Source: Clostridiaceae bacterium
Lineage (GTDB): Bacteria; Bacillota; Clostridia; DSM-8532
Direction: 5' to 3'
NCBI GenBank assembly: GCA_012522505.1
Contig: JAAYKJ010000219.1
Coordinates: 1 to 44,986, forward strand
Length of the DNA stretch: 44,986 nucleotides
Below are positions 8,295-16,782 of this stretch, in pieces (within the stretch, counting starts at the first letter, position 1; each line of letters begins with the position of its first letter). Both the position numbers and the translations under genes were made by a program. The notes under the pieces were generated by a model. That model worked only from the letters and a program-made list of their open reading frames with translations, was not told the origin of the DNA and did no database searches.

Positions 8295-9570
8295 TGATCC
8301 ATATAAACAATATATGTACAGCTACCCACACAAAACTGCTTATCAGCATATTCAGCATTTAAAGCTGGAGCAATATCAACAGGAGTTGACCGAAAGCTCA
8401 ACAACGCTGTATTTTCATATTCCCTTCTGCGAAAGCAAATGTGGTTATTGTAATCTGTTCTCTATCCCCTGCAAAAACTCTGAAAAAATAAACGGGTATA
8501 TTGAGGCTGTCAAACGGCATGCAAAACACTACAGGGATGTATTGAGCTTTGAAGGGGTCCGATTCGAATCCCTTATTTTTGGGGGCGGTACACCGCTTAT
8601 TCTTTCCATTGATCAACTGGGGGAACTGTTTGATATCGCTGAGAACAGTCTTGGTATAGACCTGGAAAGGGTGAATACCTGTATAGAAACCTCACCTAAT
8701 CAGACTTCACGGGAAAAGCTGGTATTCCTAAGATCTAAAAAAGTAAACAGGGTAAGTATTGGGGTCCAATCCTTTGTTCAAGCAGAGTTGGACAAGCTGA
8801 AAAGGCTTCACAGTGCGCACAGAGCTAAAATAGCTCTTGAAGACATTCAAAATGTGGGCTTTGACAATGTGAACATCGACTTAATCTATGGTGTACCTTC
8901 ACAAACCATGGAAAGCTTGAGATATTCATTGGAAACAGCCCTTTCATATCAACCGGATGAGATTTTTGCCTATCCCCTCTATCAAAGACCCAATACAGGG
9001 ATATACAAGCAGTTCGACACAGACAAGGATCTGCAATACAGAATGTATTTTATGATCTGTGATGTTTTAGCTGGCAAGGGATATTTTCAAACATCCATGA
9101 GAAGGTTTGTTAAGGATAGACCTTCAAAACAGAGCAGCTGCGGGTTCGAAAATATGATATCGCTCGGTTGCGGCGGCAGGAGTTATATCGGCAACCTGCA
9201 TTTTTGTGAGAGGTATACCTCCAGACAAGTCGGGTGCAGGGATATCATCAATGCGTATATCAACCGGGAGACCTTTTTCGATGGAATCAGTTTCTATAAG
9301 CTGGATATGGATGAAATGGAACGAAGGTTCACTATAAAAAATCTCTTTTACTATAGTGGGGTAACTTTTTCCGAGTATAAGGCTGTCTTCGGTACAGATC
9401 TGTATGGAGACTTTCCTGTCCTACAGAAATTTCTTCAGGAGAATTGGGCGATGGAAAATGGCGGAGCGATAAAGCTGACACCCCTTGGACTTTCTCTGTC
9501 TGATTATATAGGGACAATGCTCATCTCTGACGCTGTGTCCCGGAAGATGGAGTGTTACCGAGATGCTTGA
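8290..9570 (+). CDS. Radical SAM protein, STM4012 family (HemN-like)
   Basis: A 426-residue radical SAM enzyme. Y-F-H-I-P-F-C-E-S-K-C-G-Y-C gives the C-x3-C-x2-C cluster ligands (Cys47, Cys51, Cys54 from the chosen start), followed by F-G-G-G-T-P and the HemN-like I-E-T-S-P, S-I-G-V-Q-S-F and D-L-I-Y-G-V-P segments. Despite the similarity to oxygen-independent coproporphyrinogen oxidase, the context indicates the STM4012 group. The TTG at 8290 is preferred: GGAAGGTGA lies just upstream and L-F-D-P-Y-K-Q-Y-M-Y-S-Y-P-H-K resembles the family N-terminus; the ATG at 8197 would add 31 unrelated residues. It overlaps the next gene by 8 nt. Chemistry and substrate are unknown. Confidence 0.8.
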   Translation: MFDPYKQYMYSYPHKTAYQHIQHLKLEQYQQELTESSTTLYFHIPFCESKCGYCNLFSIPCKNSEKINGYIEAVKRHAKHYRDVLSFEGVRFESLIFGGGTPLILSIDQLGELFDIAENSLGIDLERVNTCIETSPNQTSREKLVFLRSKKVNRVSIGVQSFVQAELDKLKRLHSAHRAKIALEDIQNVGFDNVNIDLIYGVPSQTMESLRYSLETALSYQPDEIFAYPLYQRPNTGIYKQFDTDKDLQYRMYFMICDVLAGKGYFQTSMRRFVKDRPSKQSSCGFENMISLGCGGRSYIGNLHFCERYTSRQVGCRDIINAYINRETFFDGISFYKLDMDEMERRFTIKNLFYYSGVTFSEYKAVFGTDLYGDFPVLQKFLQENWAMENGGAIKLTPLGLSLSDYIGTMLISDAVSRKMECYRDA

Positions 9571-11068
9571 GGGTGTTAAAAACATCTGCTTCAGAGGCTC
9601 CCTGTCGTCGTGTAATTATTCATGCTCCTATTGCAGCTTTGCAAAAAGAGGCCCTCGCAAAACGGAGCTAATGAAAGACAAGGCATGCCTGAGCAGGGTC
9701 TGCGATTTTATTGATACTACCAGCTTCACAAACCAAATTTCAATTTTTCTAACGCCCCATGGGGAGGGCCTTATCCATCCCCATTATGTTGAAGCTATCG
9801 CAAGACTCGCTTTAAGCCCAAAGTGCAGGTACATATCCTGTCAGACCAATTTAAGCTTCGATTCAGATGCATTCATAAAAAGCTTAATTGCAGCTAAAGT
9901 CGACTTATCAAAGGTCAAATTATGGGCGACCTGTCATCCCGGGATGATTTCGATTGATGAATTTGTGAGCAAGGTCAATCAACTTAAAGCAAGTATCGAT
10001 TTATGCGTTGGGATCGTTGCAATCCCTGAAGAATTGCACAATGTCTTTGAGCTTCGCAAACGGTTGCCAAAAGATATATACATGTGGATTAACGCAATGA
10101 AAAGAGCGAAGACGAAGTATACTGACTCGCAGATTAAGACATTGATACAGGCCGATCCGCTTTTCCCCAATGAGCTGCAAAAATTCAGGGTTCAACCCGG
10201 TTGCTGTCATGCAGGAACCGATAGTGTCTATATCAATGCAAATGGTGATGTGTTCCCCTGTCATATCAATAAAAACAGGTTATTCAATATCTACAGAAAT
10301 TCAAGCCCGGTGTTGCCGTTTCAGTGTGATAAGCGGTTTTGTGACTGTTATCTGGCCTATTCCCACAGAACCGACTCAAACCTTGAAAGGATCTTTGGCG
10401 ATTATACGCCTGTAAGGATTCCCAATAAAAAAGAGATAGAAGCGCTGTTTTTGGATGTCGATGGTACAATCACTGATGAATCCGGTGCAGTCAGCGAAAA
10501 AGCCATAGAGCAGATAAGGTTTCTAAAAGATAAGATACGGATTTATCTTGTTACTGCTCTTCCATTGCATATCGCAATGAAAAAATGCAATCGCATAAAA
10601 AGCTTCATCAGCGGTGGTGTATTTGCAAATGGCGGGCAGATCGTTGACTTCGGTTTACATTATCGGCAGATAGTAAGTCTGGAGAAAGAAGTTCTGGAAG
10701 CAGTGTCCGATATCCCGCAAATCAAGGTCTATAAAGAAAATGATTCGGTGTATAAGCTATCGGCTTTCAGCAAGCATATTCCACCCTATATCAAATCAGA
10801 TTCCAGATTGAAGCTGACCTATGAAAGGAACCTTGTCAGCATAAACTCCAATAGTGCAAGCAAGCTTGAGGGCATACGCAAAATATGTATGAAGAATGGA
10901 TTTTGTGAAGATAAGGTTTTTGTGATGGGAAACAGTATGAACGATTTGGAAATGATCTGCCATTTTGAAAACTCTGCTGCTACAATCGATTCGAAATGCA
11001 GAGCTTTGAAGGAGCAAGCGGGATACATATTAAACAGTGAGCACCTTGCAATATTTGTTAAGACATAA
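9563..11068 (+). CDS. STM4011-family radical SAM protein fused to a HAD phosphatase domain
   Basis: A 501-residue two-domain protein. Residues 1 to about 285 form a radical SAM domain with Cys17, Cys21 and Cys24 (C-N-Y-S-C-S-Y-C) and later cysteines (Q-P-G-C-C-H; V-F-P-C-H; Q-C-D-K-R-F-C-D-C) that could bind a second cluster. Residues from about 290 to 501 form a HAD-superfamily (Cof-like, IIB) phosphatase with D-V-D-G-T (Asp298 and Asp300), a lysine near 434 and G-N-S-M-N-D (456-461). The junction is continuous without frameshift. As far as I recall STM4011 proteins are near 290 residues, so the fusion is unusual. It closes the operon; no T-run terminator is visible after it. Confidence 0.75.
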   Translation: MLEGVKNICFRGSLSSCNYSCSYCSFAKRGPRKTELMKDKACLSRVCDFIDTTSFTNQISIFLTPHGEGLIHPHYVEAIARLALSPKCRYISCQTNLSFDSDAFIKSLIAAKVDLSKVKLWATCHPGMISIDEFVSKVNQLKASIDLCVGIVAIPEELHNVFELRKRLPKDIYMWINAMKRAKTKYTDSQIKTLIQADPLFPNELQKFRVQPGCCHAGTDSVYINANGDVFPCHINKNRLFNIYRNSSPVLPFQCDKRFCDCYLAYSHRTDSNLERIFGDYTPVRIPNKKEIEALFLDVDGTITDESGAVSEKAIEQIRFLKDKIRIYLVTALPLHIAMKKCNRIKSFISGGVFANGGQIVDFGLHYRQIVSLEKEVLEAVSDIPQIKVYKENDSVYKLSAFSKHIPPYIKSDSRLKLTYERNLVSINSNSASKLEGIRKICMKNGFCEDKVFVMGNSMNDLEMICHFENSAATIDSKCRALKEQAGYILNSEHLAIFVKT

Positions 11069-11196
11069 CCCTATTCGCACCCGTTTGCCTGCCCTCTGGC
11101 AATCTGTATCCGAATAACCGGGATCATTTTCAGGATTATCGTTCTGTGAAACTGAACCACCATCTGTAAGGTCTGTATCCGAGCCATATCCTTCGT

Positions 11197-11886
11197 CTAC
11201 ATAAACTTCCGCAGTATTGCTTCTGCTATTATAAAGTCCAATTCATCATCGATATCAATTGATCTTTCCTTTGGCATTATAAAGGCATATGCTTTCTCTC
11301 TGTAAATATCGCTGTTTGCAAGAAAATAATCAGTTCTTACGATATACAATGAACCATTAATGGTGTAGTATTTTGAAAGGCTTTGCCTGGGTAGCCGGAC
11401 GATGTTTTCAGGAAGGAACCCTTTGAGGGACAGGTCATCGGGGAGAGTGTTACACCACAGTGGTGAGTGTGTTGCTTCGCAAACACCAACAATTGCGTTT
11501 GCTCCCCTTTCAACAAACATGTCATAGGCTTTTTGCAGGTCTTGACATTTGCGTAAAGGAGATGTGGGTTGTAAAAGTGCGAAGGTATCAAAGGAACTGC
11601 CGAAATCTCTGAGTTTTGTCAGTACTTCTGTGACCACATCCCATGAAGAAGCAAGATCTGTTGAAGCCTCTGCACTCCTTGGAAAAGGAACACTGGCGCC
11701 ATATGTAATTGCAATGCGGGCATAATCCATCGAATCAGTGGATACAAGAATCTCGTCAAACAGCCCCGATTCTTTAGCAGCGATGATAGAATAAGCCATC
11801 AGCGGAAGATTATTAAGAAGACGGATATTTTTATGACGGAGCCCTTTAGAGCCGCTTCGGGCTGGGATTATTGCAATATTTGACAT
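11197..11886 (-). CDS. neuA: CMP-nonulosonate cytidylyltransferase (NeuA/LegF type)
   Basis: A 229-residue nucleotidyltransferase that activates a nonulosonic acid with CTP to the CMP-sugar used by sialyltransferase-like enzymes. The N-terminus I-I-P-A-R-S-G-S-K-G-L-R-H-K-N-I is the CTP-binding signature; L-L-Q-P-T-S-P-L-R and the C-terminal S-I-D-I-D-D-E-L-D (metal-binding aspartates) are also family hallmarks. Because LegB, LegC and a PtmE-like enzyme are in the same locus, the sugar is more likely legionaminate than N-acetylneuraminate. GGAGG stands 9 nt before the ATG. It is the last gene of the minus-strand locus, convergent with the radical SAM operon. Confidence 0.9.
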   Translation of the reverse strand: MSNIAIIPARSGSKGLRHKNIRLLNNLPLMAYSIIAAKESGLFDEILVSTDSMDYARIAITYGASVPFPRSAEASTDLASSWDVVTEVLTKLRDFGSSFDTFALLQPTSPLRKCQDLQKAYDMFVERGANAIVGVCEATHSPLWCNTLPDDLSLKGFLPENIVRLPRQSLSKYYTINGSLYIVRTDYFLANSDIYREKAYAFIMPKERSIDIDDELDFIIAEAILRKFM

Positions 11887-11911
11887 TTTTGTTTTCCTCC
11901 AATCACATCAC

Positions 11912-12445
11912 TTATTCCATAGCTTTAAGAGGGTATATATACTCACGCATTTCTACCATTTGTTGCAGATTAGCTATCCATACCTCTTTTACCTTATCTG
12001 TCATTTCAAAGCCAGCTCGCGAAAAGGCGGTCTGACTTGCGATATTGTCGTGGCGAATATATGCATAAATTTTATTAAACCTCAGATTTTTGCAGAGTAT
12101 AGCTGCTTCTTTAATGGCTGTTACAGCAATTCCGCGACCTCTTTTTGTACTTAATATACCTATTCCGATTTCACAGCATTTTTCGTGCTCTTTTGTCGGA
12201 TATAAGGATAAATATCCTGCTCTTTCCCAGAATCCGTTAACCATCGTGCTGATGATATACAATCTGTACCAGTATGCCTTATCCCGGGAGTAAATACTTT
12301 GGGTAAACCAAATCTGGAGTTTGTCTTTATCAGGGGCATTGGTGTAGCCTGACCAGTAAATGCTGTCCGGCTCACATTTTAAAGTGTAGTAAAAGTCAAA
12401 ATCGGTTGTTTTTGCAGGTGAAAGCAATATATTTTCAGTACCCAT
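11912..12445 (-). CDS. GNAT N-acetyltransferase, candidate LegH
   Basis: A 177-residue GNAT-fold acetyltransferase. The acetyl-CoA loop is recognisable in T-K-R-G-R-G-I-A and the C-terminal helix in I-R-H-D-N-I-A-S-Q-T-A-F-S-R-A-G-F. Located between the cytidylyltransferase and NeuC genes, it could N-acetylate the 4-amino sugar made by LegC (LegH role); a second GNAT in this locus is a competing candidate. The ATG at 12445 is chosen: GAGGA is correctly spaced, whereas the GTG at 12457 lies inside that site. The start is 8 nt after the NeuC stop. Confidence 0.75.
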   Translation of the reverse strand: MGTENILLSPAKTTDFDFYYTLKCEPDSIYWSGYTNAPDKDKLQIWFTQSIYSRDKAYWYRLYIISTMVNGFWERAGYLSLYPTKEHEKCCEIGIGILSTKRGRGIAVTAIKEAAILCKNLRFNKIYAYIRHDNIASQTAFSRAGFEMTDKVKEVWIANLQQMVEMREYIYPLKAME

Positions 12446-12453
12446 GGATTTCC

Positions 12454-13611
12454 TCACAAATCGTAGAATTTTTTACGCATGCTTGAATAATCTTTTATTG
12501 CCCTTTTAATTTCTTCCAGGATTATTTTTGATGTGTTGTTCGATTCATATGGGTTTATTGTTTTTTTAAGTCTGTTCCTGTATTCACGCGTACTGACTTT
12601 CTCCAGTGCTTCAAGGATTTCTTTTTTATCAGCCTTGCAATGGATGACTGAATCGGCACAGATTCTTCCTTTTTGACGAGTGCCAATATTAATAGTGCCC
12701 ACCCCGAGGCTTGGAATTTCAACAATTCCACTTGAAGAGTTTCCAACCACGGCTGTGGAATAAGCTGCAAGGCTTAGAAATCTTTTATGGCCCAAAGAGG
12801 GAAAAACATGCCTGTTAAGTCTATCTTCCAGAACAAAGTCATCAATGAGCCTGTTTAGCTCGGAACCACCGGTGTCAGCATTTGAGCGGGTGAAAATAAT
12901 TAAGAACTCATGTTTTTCCTCCAGGGATTTCAAAAGCTCTACAAGCTGTTCGGTTGAATTACTTTCAAGGGTTGTGGGGTGGAAGGTCACTAAAAGCAGT
13001 TTTTCACGAAGCGTAATTCCAAGCTCTGATTCCAACTGCTCTTTTGACAATCTCTCCAGGCGGTTGATGTTCTCAATCCCCAGATCACCTACGCAAAAAA
13101 CCCTTTCGGGTGACTCTCCCAGTTGAATGACTCTGCGTCTGTAATCCTGCGTAGATGTGAAGTGAAGATAGGACAGTTTTGTTATTGCGTGCCTGAAATA
13201 CTCATCATAAGCTCCTTCGGAAATTTCGCCCCCGGAGATGTGCGCAACGGGGATTTTCAACGCAACACATGCTCCAGCTATGGGTAGTAGCTCATAACGA
13301 TCCCCCAGTATAACAACCATTTGTGGTTTGATTTCATACAATATGCTTCCAACCCTGAGAAGGGCATTTGACATGGTTTCGAGGATCTGCAATGTATTAC
13401 TTCCCTGAAAAATTCTCACCTTATGAATGATGCCAAATCCGTCGCTATCAATATCTCTGGCTGTAAGTCCAAATTCCTCCTCAAGGTGAGCCCCTGTTAC
13501 TATTAACCGAAGCTCACACGCATCATCTTCATGTATACGTTTTATAATGGGATACAACAACCCATATTCGGATCTTGATGCGGTTATCACACAAATCTTA
13601 TAGGGTCTCAT
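12454..13611 (-). CDS. neuC: UDP-N-acetylglucosamine 2-epimerase, hydrolysing (NeuC/LegG)
   Basis: A 385-residue enzyme of the hydrolysing epimerase family with a GT-B fold. It releases the nucleotide and inverts C2 to give the free ManNAc-like sugar, the substrate of the following synthase step. Hallmarks are V-I-T-A-S-R-S-E-Y-G-L-L near the N-terminus, V-I-L-G-D-R-Y-E, H-I-S-G-G-E-I-S-E-G-A-Y-D-E and G-N-S-S-S-G-I-V-E-I-P. In a legionaminate locus the substrate would be the 2,4-diacetamido sugar nucleotide (LegG). AAGGAGG precedes the ATG. It is 19 nt after the NeuB gene and clearly in the same operon. Confidence 0.93.
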   Translation of the reverse strand: MRPYKICVITASRSEYGLLYPIIKRIHEDDACELRLIVTGAHLEEEFGLTARDIDSDGFGIIHKVRIFQGSNTLQILETMSNALLRVGSILYEIKPQMVVILGDRYELLPIAGACVALKIPVAHISGGEISEGAYDEYFRHAITKLSYLHFTSTQDYRRRVIQLGESPERVFCVGDLGIENINRLERLSKEQLESELGITLREKLLLVTFHPTTLESNSTEQLVELLKSLEEKHEFLIIFTRSNADTGGSELNRLIDDFVLEDRLNRHVFPSLGHKRFLSLAAYSTAVVGNSSSGIVEIPSLGVGTINIGTRQKGRICADSVIHCKADKKEILEALEKVSTREYRNRLKKTINPYESNNTSKIILEEIKRAIKDYSSMRKKFYDL

Positions 13612-13630
13612 TTATGCCTCCTTAAAGCTC

Positions 13631-14629
13631 CTATAACTCTATCAGCTCATCCTCAGCAAAATTCCTTTTTGCCTTTTGTCCTAAAACCTGGTGCCAGAGC
13701 ATTGGAGAAATACCTGTACCTGGTCTTTTTACAGCTAAATTTTCATGGTTAAAGGGCTCTCCCTTCGAAATTCTTCTTGCTGCCACCAAGCTTTTCCTGG
13801 CAACGAGTCTATTTTCTCTTTCAGAATCGGTAACCTTTTTGATTCCGTTTCCCATTGCCATTTCTATATTTCGTATGGCATGGATCATCGATCTAAGGGT
13901 ATCAGGTTCCAGACTTGCTCTGTGATCAGGGCCATCCAATGAACGGCTTAGGGTAAAATGCTTTTCTATCACAACTGCTCCAAGTGCGATGGCTGCCAGG
14001 GACGCTTCAATCCCATCGGTGTGGTCAGATAGACCAACAGGTAATTTGAAATGCTCCTGAAGTGTTTTCATGGCGAGAAGATTTACATCCTGCATTGGAG
14101 TAGGATATTGGCTGTTACAGTGCAGCAGGATAATATCTTTTTTTTCTCCCCTTTGCAATATCTGTAATGCATTTTCAATCTCAACGATTTCACTCATGCC
14201 TGTAGAAAGGATTAAGGGACATGATAATTCCGATATAGTTTCCAGTAAAGGAAGGTTGGTAATCTCACCCGATGGAATTTTGATATGGTCAACACCGATT
14301 GAACACAAAAACTTAGCGCTTTCACAGTCAAATGGTGAGGACATAAAGCCTATTCCACAGGTTTTGCAGTAATCCTTCAGATGAATAAAATAGCTATAAG
14401 GAAATTCCAGCTTTTCTTCCATTTCCAGCATGGTTTCATTATCTTGAGCTGTTTTTCGTTGGTAAAGTGCTTTGGGAGCAAAGCGTGAAATAATATTCCG
14501 GCTTTTCCAGGTCTGAAATTTAATATAATCTGCTCCGACTTTTGCAGCAGCTTCTACCATCCTTAAGGCTGTTTCCATACTACCGTTATGATTAACTCCT
14601 GCTTCGGCAATAATTAAGGTTTTTGCCAT
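13631..14629 (-). CDS. neuB: N-acetylneuraminate/legionaminate synthase (NeuB/LegI)
   Basis: A 332-residue synthase that condenses phosphoenolpyruvate with a ManNAc-like hexosamine to give a nine-carbon nonulosonic acid. An (alpha/beta)8 barrel occupies about residues 1-265 (E-A-G-V-N-H-N-G; I-K-F-Q-T-W-K; I-K-I-P-S-G-E; S-T-G-M-S; G-L-S-D-H-T; E-K-H-F-T-L) and a C-terminal SAF/antifreeze-like domain closes the active site (R-K-S-L-V-A-A-R-R-I-S-K-G-E; K-R-P-G-T-G-I-S-P). GGGAGA precedes the ATG. It lies between the FemAB-like gene and NeuC with short gaps. Confidence 0.93.
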   Translation of the reverse strand: MAKTLIIAEAGVNHNGSMETALRMVEAAAKVGADYIKFQTWKSRNIISRFAPKALYQRKTAQDNETMLEMEEKLEFPYSYFIHLKDYCKTCGIGFMSSPFDCESAKFLCSIGVDHIKIPSGEITNLPLLETISELSCPLILSTGMSEIVEIENALQILQRGEKKDIILLHCNSQYPTPMQDVNLLAMKTLQEHFKLPVGLSDHTDGIEASLAAIALGAVVIEKHFTLSRSLDGPDHRASLEPDTLRSMIHAIRNIEMAMGNGIKKVTDSERENRLVARKSLVAARRISKGEPFNHENLAVKRPGTGISPMLWHQVLGQKAKRNFAEDELIEL

Positions 14630-14646
14630 GACAATTCTCCCTTCAG

Positions 14647-15708
14647 TTATGTCCGATATTGAATTAGACGATGGTTCGAAACAATAAAATCAGATTCATT
14701 GGATAAACTGATTTGCAACAGTTTTTGATAGGTATCATTGCAAAATATGGTCCTGCCAATATAGAAATCCTTGAGCCCGGCTCTGTGAAAGGATCTTTTA
14801 AAGGCAAAAAGACTATCCTGTGGTTCTATGCCTCCGCCAAGGTGGAAGGTAGTATATCCATTATCTGCACCCTGGCATGCAGCGGTATATAATAGAAGAT
14901 TATTGGGAGCAAGGTGTTTGAAATCCGGATTGGAGGCTGATAGATGGTAATGCATCCTGCCATTGCAATAAAGAATGATGGCTGAACTGATAATCTCGTT
15001 TTTATAGCACGCACTGAAGAGGGAAAAGTGATCATTGAGGTTTTGGAATATATACTCAAAATATTTATTGTTAAAGAAATAAAAATCTGAGGCATGCTTT
15101 CGTTCCATTGTGCTTTTGTAAAGAGAATAGAAAGCTGTTTGAAACTGTTTATTGGTATCTGTTTTTATTTCAATGCCATTTTTTATAGCTTTGCGTACCA
15201 TATTCCGATTCTTTGGATCCATATTTTTAAATATGGTTTGAGAATCAACGGTATCTATGTAAACTGTTTTCTTTAAGCTGACAATATCCGAGCAGCCTGA
15301 AAAAAAACGGTGATTATCCAAAAGAGGATGGAAACGGATGAACTGGCATGCAATTTTATTTGAGCTGCAATAATCGGATATTTGCTGCATAAATTCATTC
15401 ATTTCAGGTATAGAAAAGTTTTCAACAAGAGGACCGCCATACCCGTATGGTGTTGACCAGTCAAAACAGGTATCGGGTTCAAGAATACCATTGAATTTCT
15501 CAAACTGGGAAATGTCGCTTTGCTGTATGGTATAGCACAGGCGCATTATATTTCCGCAAAAGTATATAAGGAAAAAAGAATCATTGCATGCTTTCTGGCA
15601 TGCGGATACATATTCATTTAAAAAATATACGTCATGGGAGTGAAAAGATTTCACAATTTGGTTCCACTTTTCTTTTTCGCTTAAGGGTATGATTTTTAGG
15701 CTGTTCAA
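14647..15708 (-). CDS. FemAB-like GNAT-fold acyltransferase
   Basis: A 353-residue protein with the twin GNAT arrangement of FemABX and peptidoglycan-bridge enzymes. P-Y-G-Y-G-G-P in the first half, N-M-V-R-K-A-I-K-N-G-I in the middle and the C-terminal A-P-N-N-L-L-L-Y-T-A and F-H-L-G-G-G segments are typical of the group. Relatives in polysaccharide loci transfer aminoacyl or other acyl groups; the donor is unknown here. A TTG start at 15708 overlaps the upstream stop as TTGA, with AAAGGAGG 9 nt before it; the TTG at 15717 abuts that site and is less likely. Coupled to the aminotransferase-like gene. Confidence 0.7.
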   Translation of the reverse strand: MNSLKIIPLSEKEKWNQIVKSFHSHDVYFLNEYVSACQKACNDSFFLIYFCGNIMRLCYTIQQSDISQFEKFNGILEPDTCFDWSTPYGYGGPLVENFSIPEMNEFMQQISDYCSSNKIACQFIRFHPLLDNHRFFSGCSDIVSLKKTVYIDTVDSQTIFKNMDPKNRNMVRKAIKNGIEIKTDTNKQFQTAFYSLYKSTMERKHASDFYFFNNKYFEYIFQNLNDHFSLFSACYKNEIISSAIILYCNGRMHYHLSASNPDFKHLAPNNLLLYTAACQGADNGYTTFHLGGGIEPQDSLFAFKRSFHRAGLKDFYIGRTIFCNDTYQKLLQISLSNESDFIVSNHRLIQYRT

Positions 15709-16781
15709 AGAAAGCAACCTCCTTTATAGTCGTTAATTATATTGCAAATATATTCCATATGGCGCTGGTCGTAGCGTTGGTCAACGGGAATGGAAAGGAT
15801 GGATTGAGAAATATTCTTGACTGTGTCAAAAGCAAGAACCCTTTTGTCTGCTATCGGCCAGTGTACAGGACAGTAAATTCCGTTTTGTTCCAGGTGTTTT
15901 CGGAATATATCTCTGTTTTTTACATATATGGGATAGAAAAAAAGGCAATCATCCCCTATATCATAGAAAACCGGTTTAACAAAGGATGAGTGAATGTTTT
16001 TGTGTAGAAACCCGGAGTTTTCTTTTCTTTTATAAGCTGCTTTTGCAATATCAAAATATATTATCTGTTGTTCTGAAAATTCAGATATGGAATGAAGCTC
16101 CTGGGCGTGATCCAATATTTTTTCGGCATGGGAAAACAATTCTCTGTATAAATCCCTGTAATCTCCCAGACCTCGCAGATGAAGGTCCTTTAAGAGTAAT
16201 CCGGCGGTCCTGACATTGGTAAAGGCTTTGTTTACATTTCTTTGCGTCCACTGCGTAAGTGGATTTATTGAGTAAGAGACTCCGCCGTCAGGTAGGCCAA
16301 ACCACTTGCGAAGGCTTGCAACACAGTAATCGCCAATGGTTTTTACTTTTGCTGGCAGGCTGTGGGTTGTATCCTCAATAATGGTTAGATTATGAGCCTT
16401 GCAGAAATCTTGAATCCTTTCAAGCACTGCTTTATTCTGAAGTCGCCCAAAGTAGTTAATGAAAAAGAAAACATCGGTTGTTGGAGTATATTTGTGCACA
16501 ATACTCTCAATATCCAATGACAGGTCGGGGGTGATATCATAAAAATCAATAGAGCAGTTTTCTCGCTCAAAGGCATCAATTACAGATTGGCAGATATAGG
16601 AGGGCAATAAAGCTCTCGTACCATTAATCTGCAGCAAAACTGAGCGAATGGCGCTTCGGCCGCTACAATAATAGACTTTGTTGTAGTCCTTCAGTAAATG
16701 CTGTAAATTTACCTTTGGAACTGTATTTGGATATTGATTCAGAGTATATTCACTTCCAATTTCGTAAGGGGTATTTGTCAA
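15705..16781 (-). CDS. DegT/DnrJ-like aminotransferase-fold protein
   Basis: A 358-residue PLP-enzyme-fold protein distantly related to sugar aminotransferases of the DegT/DnrJ/EryC1/StrS group. S-G-R-S-A-I-R-S-V-L, L-L-P-S-Y-I-C, I-E-D-T-T-H-S-L and S-L-R-K-W-F-G-L-P-D-G-G correspond to the cofactor-binding segments, and the lysine of R-K-W occupies the PLP-lysine position, so activity is possible. The start TTG 16781 is chosen because GGGTGGTGA precedes it and it begins 1 nt after the neighbour's stop; an upstream ATG in the neighbour's coding region is less likely. Tightly paired with the FemAB-like gene, suggesting joint decoration of an amino sugar. Confidence 0.7.
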   Translation of the reverse strand: MTNTPYEIGSEYTLNQYPNTVPKVNLQHLLKDYNKVYYCSGRSAIRSVLLQINGTRALLPSYICQSVIDAFERENCSIDFYDITPDLSLDIESIVHKYTPTTDVFFFINYFGRLQNKAVLERIQDFCKAHNLTIIEDTTHSLPAKVKTIGDYCVASLRKWFGLPDGGVSYSINPLTQWTQRNVNKAFTNVRTAGLLLKDLHLRGLGDYRDLYRELFSHAEKILDHAQELHSISEFSEQQIIYFDIAKAAYKRKENSGFLHKNIHSSFVKPVFYDIGDDCLFFYPIYVKNRDIFRKHLEQNGIYCPVHWPIADKRVLAFDTVKNISQSILSIPVDQRYDQRHMEYICNIINDYKGGCFL

Positions 16782-16782
16782 G

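Noticed and set aside
8290-9570. True coproporphyrinogen III dehydrogenase (HemN)
   Set aside because: HemN-like motifs are present, but the neighbouring STM4011, 4013, 4014 and 4015-type genes point to the STM4012 group and there are no heme genes nearby.
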